Part shown: positions 1 to 6,263 of the stretch, piece by piece
Layout of the letters: each line of letters opens with the position of its first letter
Position numbering within the stretch: the first letter of the stretch is position 1
NCBI GenBank assembly: GCA_034436235.1
Contig: DAOTWB010000310.1
Span: 1 to 12,724, forward strand
DNA from: CP2-2F sp034436235
GTDB lineage: Bacteria; Chloroflexota; Anaerolineae; Aggregatilineales; UBA2796
Length of the DNA stretch: 12,724 bases
Direction: 5' to 3'
Notes under the pieces: generated by a model
Database searches by the model: none
What the model saw: the letters and a program-made list of their open reading frames with translations, nothing else
What the model was told of the DNA's origin: nothing
Translations under genes and position numbers: made by a program

Positions 1-125
1 TCAGGCGTTGTGAAGATCGCCTGCCACGCCATCGGCTGCTCGCGTCCAAGCGCACGCGCCGCGCCGCTCAATGCGCTGAGCAAGAGAATGCCGCACATTA
101 ACCAAACACTGATCTTTCGACGCAT
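1..125 (-). CDS. Secreted protein, N-terminal part (cut by window edge), likely paralogue of the protein at 11661
   Basis: Reading leftwards from the ATG at 125-123 gives 41 codons before the window ends, starting MRRKISVWLMCGILLLSALS. This is a classic signal peptide: basic N-region (residues 2-4), hydrophobic core to about residue 20, and an ARA cleavage site near residues 23-25. The last visible residues read AIFTTP, and the two bases left of the next codon (GA) allow Asp or Glu. The protein at 11661 has MLFTTPD at the matching distance after its own hydrophobic segment, so I infer the two are paralogues. The rest lies outside the window, so length and function cannot be judged. It is transcribed divergently from the aldehyde dehydrogenase gene. 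A TACAAT box lies 31 bases upstream. The ribosome binding site is weak. Alternative: an unrelated exported protein with a chance FTTP match. Confidence 0.6.
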   Translation of the reverse strand, partial: MRRKISVWLMCGILLLSALSGAARALGREQPMAWQAIFTTP

Positions 126-155
126 TCGCGCATCGCCTGTGACCAACTCGGTCTG

Positions 156-161
156 ATTGTA
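156..161 (-). promoter_or_regulatory. -10 box (TACAAT) for the leftward secreted-protein gene
   Basis: On the minus strand the bases read TACAATC, one mismatch from TATAAT, with a T-rich/A-rich flank. The best -35-like hexamer, TTGATC (181-176), is only 14 bases away, so the -35 is poor. Other promoters in this window also carry a C just after the -10. Confidence 0.4.
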
Positions 162-189
162 GCGTTTTTTCAACAGATCAAGCTAGACC

Positions 190-218
190 TTGACCAGCTG
201 GCGCAAACATTCTACGCT
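190..218 (+). promoter_or_regulatory. Promoter for the aldehyde dehydrogenase gene
   Basis: TTGACC (190-195) is followed after exactly 17 bases by TACGCT (213-218). The -35 matches 5 of 6 consensus bases and the -10 matches 3 of 6. Transcription would start near 225, leaving a short leader before the GGAG at 241-244. This layout favours a translation start at 254 rather than the earlier TTG at 218, which lies inside the promoter. Confidence 0.5.
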
Positions 219-240
219 TGTGGCAAATTCCATCTGACGC

Positions 241-244
241 GGAG
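241..244 (+). promoter_or_regulatory. Ribosome binding site that decides the aldehyde dehydrogenase start
   Basis: GGAG ends 9 bases before the ATG at 254. The in-frame ATG at 245 abuts it directly and the in-frame TTG at 218 lies upstream of it, so 254 is the only well-spaced start. Confidence 0.6.
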
Positions 245-253
245 ATGTTTTGG

Positions 254-1723
254 ATGAGCGAACTCCTTTTGAACTACATCAACGGCAGCTGGCAGCGCGC
301 CGATGCGCGATATCAGAGCGTGCGGAATCCTGCCACTGCCGAGGTCATTGCCGAAGTGCCGCTGACGCCTGCCGAAGTTGTGGCGCAGGCTGTTGAGTGC
401 GCGCACGCCGCTTTTCAGGAATGGCGGCACGTGCCTGCGGCTGAGCGCGTGCAATACTTGTTCCGCTTCAAATTCCTGCTAGAAGACGCGCTAGACGATC
501 TAGCGCGCACCATCACCAATGAATGCGGCAAGACCTACGCTGAGAGCATTGGCGAGTTGCGGCGCGGCATCGAGAACGTCGAGACGGCGTGCGGCATCCC
601 TGTCCTGATGCAAGGCTACAACAACGAAGACGTGGCGCGCGGCATTGATGAACACATGATCCGTCAGCCGCTCGGCGTCGTCGCCGCGATCACGCCGTTC
701 AATTTTCCCGCCATGATTCCGCTCTGGTTTCTGCCCTACGCGATTGCGACTGGCAATACCTTCATCCTGAAGCCGAGCGAGCGCGTGCCGATGACGAGCG
801 CTAAGCTCTTCGCCTTGATCGATCAGCTGAAGCTGCCCAAAGGCGTGCTGCAATTGGTCAACGGCAGCAAGGCGACAGTGGACGCGCTCTTGGATCATCC
901 ATTGGTGCGCGCCATCAGCTTCGTCGGCTCGACGCCTGTCGCCAAATATATCTACAGCCGCGCGGCTGCTAACGGCAAGCGCGCGCAGTGCCAAGGCGGC
1001 GCCAAAAATCCTGTGGTCATCATGCCCGATGCTGAGATGGAGCTGACCACGCGCATCGTCGCCGATTCAGCCTTCGGCTGCGCAGGGCAGCGCTGCTTGG
1101 CGAGTTCAGTGGCGATCACGGTCGGCGCGGCGCGCCATGTGTTCACTGAGTCCATCGCCGATGCCGCGCTCAATCGCGTGGTCGGCTACGGCTTGGATGA
1201 AGGCGTGCAGATGGGCGCGGTCATCTCAGCTGAGAGCAAGGCGCGCATCGAGTCGCTGATCGCGCAAGGCGCGTCCGAAGGCGCGCAGCCGCTTGTGGAC
1301 GGACGCGGCAAGACGGTGCGCGGCTATGAAGCAGGCTACTGGGTCTTTCCGACCGTGCTGGACGGCGTGCCGCCTGAGAGTCAGCTTGCGCAGACCGAGA
1401 TTTTTGGACCTGTGCTGAGCTTGATGCACGCGCGCGATCTGGACGAGGCAATTCGCTTGGTGAACGCGCGCGCCTACGGCAACATGGCGTGCATTTTCAC
1501 CAGCAGCGGCGCAGCGGCGCGCCAATTCCGAGCGCAGGCGAACGCGGGCAACATCGGCATCAACATTGGCGTGGCGGCGCCGATGGCGTTTTATCCGTTC
1601 AGCGGCTGGGGCGAGAGTTTCTTCGGCGACCTGCACGGGCAGGGCAAGCACGCCGTCGAGTTCTATACGCAGACCAAAGTGGTAGTCGAGCGCTGGTATA
1701 GCGGCTGGTCGCGCCAATTTTAA
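254..1723 (+). CDS. mmsA: CoA-acylating methylmalonate-semialdehyde dehydrogenase (MmsA-type ALDH)
   Basis: The 489-residue product is a cytosolic aldehyde dehydrogenase of the MmsA group. By family knowledge this group oxidises (methyl)malonate semialdehyde with NAD+ and CoA to propionyl- or acetyl-CoA, in valine, inositol or beta-alanine breakdown. Visible marks: the MmsA-typical GYNNEDVARGID segment (121-132), PFNFPAM with the oxyanion Asn (N150), KPSE (173-176) in the NAD+ site, and the catalytic cysteine in AGQRC (C281). At the place where hydrolytic ALDHs have the general-base Glu (ELGGK), this protein reads CQGGAK (246-251). Loss of that Glu fits a CoA-dependent enzyme. Length is normal (about 485-500). 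ATG 254 is chosen from ribosome binding site spacing and because homology begins LLNYINGSW. No valine- or inositol-pathway genes lie nearby, so the physiological substrate is uncertain. Its stop overlaps the stop of the converging minus-strand gene by 2 bases. Confidence 0.92.
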   Translation: MSELLLNYINGSWQRADARYQSVRNPATAEVIAEVPLTPAEVVAQAVECAHAAFQEWRHVPAAERVQYLFRFKFLLEDALDDLARTITNECGKTYAESIGELRRGIENVETACGIPVLMQGYNNEDVARGIDEHMIRQPLGVVAAITPFNFPAMIPLWFLPYAIATGNTFILKPSERVPMTSAKLFALIDQLKLPKGVLQLVNGSKATVDALLDHPLVRAISFVGSTPVAKYIYSRAAANGKRAQCQGGAKNPVVIMPDAEMELTTRIVADSAFGCAGQRCLASSVAITVGAARHVFTESIADAALNRVVGYGLDEGVQMGAVISAESKARIESLIAQGASEGAQPLVDGRGKTVRGYEAGYWVFPTVLDGVPPESQLAQTEIFGPVLSLMHARDLDEAIRLVNARAYGNMACIFTSSGAAARQFRAQANAGNIGINIGVAAPMAFYPFSGWGESFFGDLHGQGKHAVEFYTQTKVVVERWYSGWSRQF

Positions 1724-2103
1724 GGTCGCCACAGGCTGAAGAAGCGCTGTAGCCAGCCTTGCCGCAGGCTGATCTGCATGGCGCGCGCTGCGCGTTGCGG
1801 ATCGCGCGCCGCGGTGGCACGCCGCATGATGCGGATCACGGTGTGATACCAGAAGTTCACGTCGCCGGGCTGCTCAGCGCTCTTGGCGATCAAGAAGGCG
1901 CTGCCGTCGCGCGCTTTGGCGGCGAGAATCTGGCGACCTGCGCTGCGCAGCGCCTCGACGTACTCTTCAAGCGTGCCGCCTTGCGCGTTGCGCGTCGGCT
2001 CAGGCAGCAGGCGGAAAGTTTGTGCGCTCAGGTCTATCACGCCTTGATAGGCGATGTATTCGCCTGCCGAATTGGCAGAGATGAACGTGATATTCGGAAG
2101 CAT
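1720..2103 (-). CDS. Unrecognised 127-residue protein, last gene of the folD operon
   Basis: I do not recognise this protein. The ATG at 2103 lies 4 bases after the glycosylase stop (2110-2108), so it is probably translated from the same mRNA. An in-frame extension to 2190 would run deep into the glycosylase gene and is less likely. The first half (LPNITFISANSAGEYIAYQG, 2-21) looks like beta strands, and 45-76 looks like a helix then strand. Residues 88-120 are Arg-rich, and the end is aromatic and basic (FFSLWRP). There is no signal peptide, membrane segment or cysteine. It may be cytosolic and could contact nucleic acid through the Arg-rich tail, but that is speculation. Its TAA shares TTAA with the converging dehydrogenase stop, so no room remains for a terminator between them. 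Confidence 0.7.
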   Translation of the reverse strand: MLPNITFISANSAGEYIAYQGVIDLSAQTFRLLPEPTRNAQGGTLEEYVEALRSAGRQILAAKARDGSAFLIAKSAEQPGDVNFWYHTVIRIMRRATAARDPQRAARAMQISLRQGWLQRFFSLWRP

Positions 2104-2107
2104 CTCG

Positions 2108-2719
2108 CTACGCTCTCGATACGTAAGGATTATCGGCGATCCACCAGCGCCATGGCATGGAAAGCCATGGCTCAGTGACGCGCTTGCCAAGTCCGATCCG
2201 CGCGCCTGTGCGCACGGCTGAGTCAGGCACGGGCGCGCCCGCCGCGATCCATAAGCCGTGCGCTGTCGTCGTCATGTCCAGCGTGTTGTGCGCGCCGTCA
2301 ATGGCGAGCGCCGCCGTCAGGCGCGCCGGTCCGCTCGTCCATTCGCGCTGAGCGCGTCCGTCGCGGCGCGCCGCGATATGCGCGATGCCTTCCAGCGGCT
2401 CCACGGCGCGGATCAGCACGGCGGCAGGCGAGCCGATAGGCTCTGCCACTACGTTCAGCAGCCAATGAATGCCGTAGGCGAGATAGACATAAGCATGACC
2501 TGGCGCGCCGTACATCGGCAGGTTGCGCGGCGTGCGCTTGGCGCGCCCGTGCGAAGCCAGATCGTCCACGCCGCTGTACGCCTCTGTCTCCACGATCCGC
2601 GCGCAGATCAGCGCGCCATCAGGCAAGCGGCGCACCAACAGCGCGCCCAGCAGCTCACGCGCGACCTGCGTGGCGTGCTGCGCGTAAAAATGGCGCGGCA
2701 ACGGCGTCAATTCGCTCAT
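2108..2719 (-). CDS. mpg: DNA-3-methyladenine glycosylase (AAG/MPG family)
   Basis: This 203-residue protein matches the AAG/MPG family of monofunctional base-excision glycosylases, which flip out and remove 3-methyladenine, 7-methylguanine and hypoxanthine. Active-site residues align with human AAG: E46 of IVETEAY (human E125, which activates water), Y48 (Y127), H57 of DLASH (H136), Y79 of AYVYLAYG (Y159), N89 (N169) and R104 (R182) before AVEPLEG. TPRN (63-66) is also conserved. Length is typical of bacterial members (about 190-210). The start ATG overlaps the folD stop as ATGA, giving translational coupling to FolD. Why repair should be linked to one-carbon metabolism is not clear. No key residue is missing. 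Confidence 0.93.
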   Translation of the reverse strand: MSELTPLPRHFYAQHATQVARELLGALLVRRLPDGALICARIVETEAYSGVDDLASHGRAKRTPRNLPMYGAPGHAYVYLAYGIHWLLNVVAEPIGSPAAVLIRAVEPLEGIAHIAARRDGRAQREWTSGPARLTAALAIDGAHNTLDMTTTAHGLWIAAGAPVPDSAVRTGARIGLGKRVTEPWLSMPWRWWIADNPYVSRA

Positions 2720-3603
2720 CTCAAGCTGCGCTCAGCCGCCTTGACCGTGTTCTCCAACAACATGGCGATGGTCATCGGACCGACGCCGCCCGGCACAGGC
2801 GTGATGGCGCCTGCCACGCGCCGCGCCGCTTCAAAGTCCACGTCGCCCACCAAGCGCGCGCCGTCCTTAGCGCTCGGATCAGGCACGCGATTAGTGCCGA
2901 CGTCGATCACAAACGCGCCCGCCTTGATCCAAGCGCCTTGCACCAGCTGCGGACGACCGATCGCCGCGACCAAAATATCGGCGCTGCGTACCACTTCAGG
3001 CAGGTCGCGCGTGCGGCTGTGACAGATAGTGACCGTGCAATCGCGCTTGGTCAGCAAGAGCGCGCACGGCATCCCGACGATGTTGCTCCTGCCCAGCACT
3101 ACAGCGTGTGCGCCTGCCAATGGCGCGCCATACGCGTCCAGCAAGCGCATCACGCCGGCAGGCGTGGCAGGCACGAAATCAGGCTCGCGACCTTTCATGG
3201 CAAGGCGACCGATGTTGAGCGGATGAAAGCCGTCCACATCCTTCGCCGTGCTGATCAGGCTCAAAATGCGCTGCTCGTCCAGATGCGCAGGCAACGGCAG
3301 CTGCACAAGGATGCCGTGAACGTCCGCGCGCGCGTTCAGCGTCTCGATCAGCGCTTCCAGCTCAGCCTGCGCGATGTGCGCAGGCAACTCGTAGTAAAAC
3401 GACTCAATGCCGACCTCAGCGCAGGCTTTGCGCTTCATGCGCACATAAGTGTGCGAGGCAGGATTCTCGCCGACCAAGACGGCTGCCAAGCCACAACGCA
3501 CGCTGCGCTCAGCCAGCGCTGCTGCGCGCGCCGCCACTTGCGCCCGAATCTGCGCTGCCACTGCCTTGCCGTCAATCACAGTCGCCAAATGTTCAAGGCT
3601 CAT
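2716..3603 (-). CDS. folD: FolD, methylenetetrahydrofolate dehydrogenase/cyclohydrolase
   Basis: The 295-residue product is the bifunctional cytosolic enzyme that oxidises 5,10-methylene-THF with NADP+ and hydrolyses the methenyl form to 10-formyl-THF, feeding purine and formyl-Met synthesis. The catalytic set is present: Y53 and K57 in TYVRMKRKA, Q101 in GILVQLPLP, and D124 in KDVDGFHP. The Rossmann loop GRSNIVGMP spans 171-179 and the signature PVPGGVGPMT 269-278. The start is ATG 3603, with GAG 9 bases upstream. An in-frame TTG two codons earlier (3609) has its GAG only 3 bases away and is less likely. It heads an operon with the glycosylase (ATGA overlap) and the small unknown gene. A well-spaced promoter lies at 3631-3659. 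Confidence 0.96.
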   Translation of the reverse strand: MSLEHLATVIDGKAVAAQIRAQVAARAAALAERSVRCGLAAVLVGENPASHTYVRMKRKACAEVGIESFYYELPAHIAQAELEALIETLNARADVHGILVQLPLPAHLDEQRILSLISTAKDVDGFHPLNIGRLAMKGREPDFVPATPAGVMRLLDAYGAPLAGAHAVVLGRSNIVGMPCALLLTKRDCTVTICHSRTRDLPEVVRSADILVAAIGRPQLVQGAWIKAGAFVIDVGTNRVPDPSAKDGARLVGDVDFEAARRVAGAITPVPGGVGPMTIAMLLENTVKAAERSLR

Positions 3604-3630
3604 CGGCAAATTCTCGCTTTCAACGCCTAG

Positions 3631-3659
3631 AGTCTAGCGCACACAGCGCGCTTTGTCAC
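3631..3659 (-). promoter_or_regulatory. Promoter of the folD operon, -10 inside a small palindrome
   Basis: On the minus strand GTGACA (3659-3654), a 17-base spacer, then TAGACT (3636-3631): 5 of 6 and 4 of 6 consensus matches. The -10 lies within the 11-bp palindrome CTAGAGTCTAG (3627-3637), which may be an operator or chance. Confidence 0.5.
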
Positions 3660-3716
3660 GGCAGCGCCGCGGCAACGACTCGTCTCATACGTCCTGAATT
3701 CGTCCATCTTCACAAA

Positions 3717-3747
3717 AAGTTCAGCCTTTTCTAAGGACTGTTAACTT
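3717..3747. repeat. Imperfect inverted repeat between the divergent folD and 3810 promoters
   Basis: Left arm AAGTTCAGCCTT (3717-3728), loop TTCT, right arm AAGGACTGTTAACTT (3733-3747). All 12 left-arm bases pair, leaving a one-base (A) and a two-base (TT) bulge in the right arm. Both neighbours are transcribed away from it, so it is not a terminator for either. A regulator site or an undescribed small RNA element is possible. Confidence 0.4.
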
Positions 3748-3784
3748 GCAATCAGCAGCAGAATTGATTACACTCTGCTATAAC
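3746..3784 (+). promoter_or_regulatory. Promoter region for the small STAS-like gene (two overlapping candidates)
   Basis: Candidate one is TTGCAA (3746-3751), 17 bases, TACACT (3769-3774). Candidate two is an extended -10, TGCTATAAC (3776-3784), which needs no -35. The leader would be 20-30 bases, ending in AGGA (3800-3803), 6 bases before the ATG. Confidence 0.5.
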
Positions 3785-3809
3785 GACAGCGTTCTAAGCA
3801 GGATTCCAC

Positions 3810-4220
3810 ATGCCACACAAAATCCACTGGCTCATCCCAAATCGTCTAATGATTGTCCAGATCAGCGGCGATATCACCTTAGAAGACATCGCTGAGATCA
3901 ACGATGAGATCGTCGCGCTGCTATACGCAGGACGCGCGCCTATCCACATGGTCACCGACCTGAAGCATCTCGGCAAATTTCCTTTCGACTTGATCGGCGT
4001 GCGGCGCGCCGCGACCTACCTGCAGCATCCGAAGCTCGGCTTGAGCGTAGCCTATGGCGTAGCGCGCCTTGCCAGCAGCTTCGCGCAGCTGCTCACACAG
4101 ATCGCAGGCGTGAAGCTGCGCTTTGTGCAGAGCTACGCTGACGCGCTGAAGCATTTGATGGCGGAAGACGCCGAGATCAAGGCGCTGGTTGAAGCAAACG
4201 ACCTGCCGATGACGCTTTGA
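3810..4220 (+). CDS. Small soluble protein, possibly STAS/SpoIIAA-like fold
   Basis: I do not recognise this 136-residue protein with certainty. Its order of predicted elements is strand (HWLIPNRLMIVQISG, 6-20), helix (24-40), strand (PIHMVTDL, 44-51), helix (60-73), strand (LSVAYGVA, 78-85), helix (88-99), strand (KLRFVQS, 102-108), helix (110-118). That alternating pattern, with a strand ending in Asp after a first beta-alpha unit, resembles STAS/SpoIIAA-like domains, which act as anti-anti-sigma or lipid/nucleotide-sensing modules. No phosphorylatable DxS signature is obvious. There is no signal or membrane segment. The start is set by AGGA 6 bases upstream. It stands alone with its own promoter and is followed by a strong hairpin facing glgC. 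The fold is inference; the gene itself is well supported. Confidence 0.75.
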   Translation: MPHKIHWLIPNRLMIVQISGDITLEDIAEINDEIVALLYAGRAPIHMVTDLKHLGKFPFDLIGVRRAATYLQHPKLGLSVAYGVARLASSFAQLLTQIAGVKLRFVQSYADALKHLMAEDAEIKALVEANDLPMTL

Positions 4221-4227
4221 TCGTCGC

Positions 4228-4253
4228 TGATGCAGGCAGGCTTGCCTGCATCA
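4228..4253. terminator. Perfect 11-bp hairpin between converging genes
   Basis: TGATGCAGGCA (4228-4238), loop GGCT, TGCCTGCATCA (4243-4253). It lies 7 bases after the stop of the 3810 gene and 11 bases past the glgC stop on the other strand. There is no T-run on either side, so a simple intrinsic terminator is not proven. A bidirectional transcript-end or stability hairpin fits the convergent layout. Confidence 0.55.
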
Positions 4254-4264
4254 ACTGTGCTGCG

Positions 4265-5539
4265 CTAGTACTCGGCGCGCTTCTTCGTATCGCCCATCAC
4301 TTTTTTGCCGTTCGGCACGCTTTTATCGGCGAACTCAGCGAAGTCGCTCGGACCTAAGTCCGTGCCGATCACCACGTTGCGTCCGATGGTGAAGCCTGCC
4401 GGAATATGCGCGCCTTTGCCGATGACTGTGATGCCTAAATCGCTCGCCTCAGTGATCTTGCCGACCTGCGCGTCGTGTCCGATCACCACTTGCTTGTCGA
4501 TCACGCAGCGCTCGACCACGGCGCCTGCTTCGATGTACGTATCAGTCAGGATGATCGACTCGCGGATGACCGCGTTTGGACCGACGTATACGCCCGGCGA
4601 AAGCACTGAGCGCTCGATGACCGCGCCTTCGCAAATGACCGAGCCATCGGTGATCAGGCTATCGCGCACGGTCGAGCCGCTCTCGATCATGACCGGCGGT
4701 CGCTCTTCGCTGCGCGTGTGAATGATCCACGAGCGGTCGTTCAAATTGAGGGACGGCGGACGGTTCAGCAAGTCCATGTGCGCTTCCCAGTAGGCGTCAA
4801 TCGTCCCGACATCTACCCAATAGCCGTCGTACGGATAAGCGTAGACCTTCAAGCCTTCAGCGACCATGCGCGGAATGATATCCTTGCCGAAATCGTGGCT
4901 TGAGGAAGCGCGCGCCGCATCTTCGATCAGCAGGCGCTCCAGCAGCTCTGTGCGGAAGACGTACACGCCCATGCTGGCGAGATTGCCGGGCGGATTGGCG
5001 GGCTTTTCCACAAAATCTTTCACGCGATACTGCGGATCGGTCTCTAAGATGCCGTAGCGGCTGGCTTCGTCCATCGGCACGCGAATGGTGCAGATGGTAG
5101 CGTCCGCGCCTTTGTTGGTATGGAAGGTCAGGAGCGTGTAGTAATCCATCTGGTAGATATGATCGCCTGAGAGGATGAGAATATTCTCAGGTTGGCGGCG
5201 GCACACAAAGTTCAGGTTCTGGTAGACTGCATCAGCCGTGCCGACGTACCAATCGGTATCTTTGCGCCCTTTGTAAGGCTGCAACATATGCACGCCGCCC
5301 GTGAAACTGCGATCCAAATCCCAAGGCTGCCCGCGCCCGATGTGATCCATCAAGCTGTGCGGACGATATTGCGTCAGGATCAGCACGTCGAAGATGTTAG
5401 AATTGACGCAGTTGCTGAGCGTGAAATCTATGATGCGATATTTGCCCGCAAAAGGCACAGCAGGCTTGGCGCGCTTGGCAGTCAGGACGCTCAAGCGCGT
5501 GCCTTCGCCACCAGCGAGGATAACGGCGCGTGTTCGCAT
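4265..5539 (-). CDS. glgC: Glucose-1-phosphate adenylyltransferase (ADP-glucose pyrophosphorylase)
   Basis: The 424-residue enzyme makes ADP-glucose from ATP and glucose-1-phosphate, the committed step of bacterial glycogen synthesis. The nucleotidyltransferase domain (1-260) shows AGGEGTRL (9-16), RAKPAVPFAGKYRIIDFTLSN (23-43), YVGTADAVYQN (98-108), SGDHIYQMDY (124-133) with the metal-binding Asp at 126, FVEKP (176-180) with the sugar-phosphate Lys at 179, and GYWVDVGTIDAYWEAH (239-254). The C-terminal third has the hexapeptide-like left-handed beta-helix pattern (V/I-x-x-S/G repeats, about 285-400). Length is typical. The start has AGGAG (5551-5547) 7-8 bases upstream. No glgA, glgB or glgP lies in the window, so the pathway is encoded elsewhere. 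The gene appears monocistronic, with its own promoter at 5581-5610. Confidence 0.96.
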   Translation of the reverse strand: MRTRAVILAGGEGTRLSVLTAKRAKPAVPFAGKYRIIDFTLSNCVNSNIFDVLILTQYRPHSLMDHIGRGQPWDLDRSFTGGVHMLQPYKGRKDTDWYVGTADAVYQNLNFVCRRQPENILILSGDHIYQMDYYTLLTFHTNKGADATICTIRVPMDEASRYGILETDPQYRVKDFVEKPANPPGNLASMGVYVFRTELLERLLIEDAARASSSHDFGKDIIPRMVAEGLKVYAYPYDGYWVDVGTIDAYWEAHMDLLNRPPSLNLNDRSWIIHTRSEERPPVMIESGSTVRDSLITDGSVICEGAVIERSVLSPGVYVGPNAVIRESIILTDTYIEAGAVVERCVIDKQVVIGHDAQVGKITEASDLGITVIGKGAHIPAGFTIGRNVVIGTDLGPSDFAEFADKSVPNGKKVMGDTKKRAEY

Positions 5540-5580
5540 GGCAGAACTCCTAGTAAACGGCTATTTTTCGTCCGCCTCTC

Positions 5581-5610
5581 ATTGTAGTGCAAAGTGCCAA
5601 AGGCAGCCAA
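5581..5610 (-). promoter_or_regulatory. Promoter for glgC
   Basis: On the minus strand TTGGCT (5610-5605), 18 bases, TACAAT (5586-5581). The -10 matches 5 of 6; the -35 is weak (TTG only). The leader would be about 35 bases and carries the strong AGGAG. Confidence 0.45.
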
Positions 5611-5646
5611 GCGCCTTGATCGGATACCTGCACAAGCTAATCTGTG

Positions 5647-5673
5647 TTGTCATATAGAAGAGTGCGCTATAAT
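5647..5673 (+). promoter_or_regulatory. Distal promoter for the 5844 response regulator
   Basis: TTGTCA (5647-5652), a 15-base spacer, then a perfect TATAAT (5668-5673) followed by CTGCGCTG. The spacer is short. The -10 and the eight bases after it are identical to the promoter at 8622. The mRNA leader would be about 160 bases and would include the second promoter and the palindrome. Confidence 0.5.
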
Positions 5674-5750
5674 CTGCGCTGAAAGCATCGCGAGTTTCTT
5701 GCCACAGCGCATCAATTTGTTACGCAAGCGTTAGAGAAAGTTCTTAATTG

Positions 5751-5759
5751 TGTTATAAG
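5751..5759 (+). promoter_or_regulatory. Proximal extended -10 promoter for the 5844 response regulator
   Basis: TGTTATAAG is an extended -10 (TGn plus TATAAG). The ten bases TGTGTTATAA (5749-5758) recur exactly at the promoter of the other response regulator (9675-9684). A start near 5766 would place the palindrome at 5769-5785 just inside the transcript. Confidence 0.4.
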
Positions 5760-5768
5760 ATAGGAAAA

Positions 5769-5785
5769 GTGTGCAGACTGCACAC
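5769..5785. promoter_or_regulatory. Perfect 17-bp palindrome, probable operator
   Basis: GTGTGCAG, central A, CTGCACAC: 8-bp arms with no mismatch. It lies about 10 bases downstream of the TATAAG box (5754-5759) and 58 bases before the ATG. That is a classic place for a repressor dimer to block initiation. It could also fold as RNA, but a one-base loop is too tight for a full stem. Confidence 0.5.
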
Positions 5786-5843
5786 ACGCTGACTGAGAAC
5801 TTGTCGAAAACTATCCAATCCACGACTTGGAAAGGCTGCATTC

Positions 5844-6224
5844 ATGAAGCGAATTTTAGTCGTAGATGATGAAGTTGGCGCGCTGACGTTGATCGGCATC
5901 ATGCTCGACCGCGGCGGCTTTGAAGTGGTGAAGGCGCAAAATGCTACGCAAGCGCTGGACGTGCTTGAGCGCGAGACGCCTGATCTGATCATCTTAGATA
6001 TCATGATGCCCGGCATAGACGGCATCGAGCTATGCAGCGTCATTCGCGGCATGCCGCGCTTTGCCGAGACGCCGATCCTGATCCTTTCCACGCGCAGTGA
6101 CTCTGAGAGCGTGATTCGCGGCATGGAAGCAGGCGCCACAGGCTACTTGCCCAAGCCGATCCTGCATCACGACTTGGTTTCGAAGGTGCGCAGCATGTTG
6201 AATCTCAGCGCTGTTGAGCGCTGA
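5844..6224 (+). CDS. Single-domain (CheY-like) response regulator
   Basis: The 126-residue protein is one receiver domain and nothing more. Acidic pocket D8-D9, phospho-acceptor D52 in LIILDIMMPGIDG, switch residues S82/T83, and K104 in LPKP are all in place. It lacks any output domain, so it must act by binding a partner (kinase, motor or enzyme) or within a phosphorelay. No kinase adjoins it; the only kinase in the window is 4.5 kb away. GGAAAGG (5829-5835) sits 8 bases before the ATG. It has two promoter candidates and a palindrome upstream, so its expression seems controlled. A hairpin overlaps the stop codon. Confidence 0.93.
   Translation: MKRILVVDDEVGALTLIGIMLDRGGFEVVKAQNATQALDVLERETPDLIILDIMMPGIDGIELCSVIRGMPRFAETPILILSTRSDSESVIRGMEAGATGYLPKPILHHDLVSKVRSMLNLSAVER
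6205..6224. terminator. 8-bp hairpin overlapping the response regulator stop
   Basis: TCAGCGCT, loop GTTG, AGCGCTGA; the stem ends with the TGA stop. No T-run follows. It lies between the regulator and the converging plsC gene and could mark or protect the transcript end. GC-rich chance pairing cannot be excluded. Confidence 0.35.
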
Positions 6225-6263
6225 TTGCCATGCCGAGCAGATCGCGCTTCTGAGCGGACTGCG

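Noticed and set aside
218..253. TTG-started N-terminal extension of the aldehyde dehydrogenase
   Set aside because: It overlaps the predicted -10 and has no ribosome binding site; family similarity begins right after the ATG at 254, which has GGAG at proper spacing.
2258..3022. Long plus-strand open frame opposite the glycosylase and folD
   Set aside because: It is a shadow of strongly biased GC-rich genes on the other strand; its translation is Arg/Ala/His-rich with no recognisable motif, while both opposite genes have intact catalytic residues.
5176..5189. Perfect 14-bp palindrome TGAGAATATTCTCA inside glgC
   Set aside because: It encodes conserved residues just before the SGDH motif, and about one such palindrome is expected by chance in a window this size.
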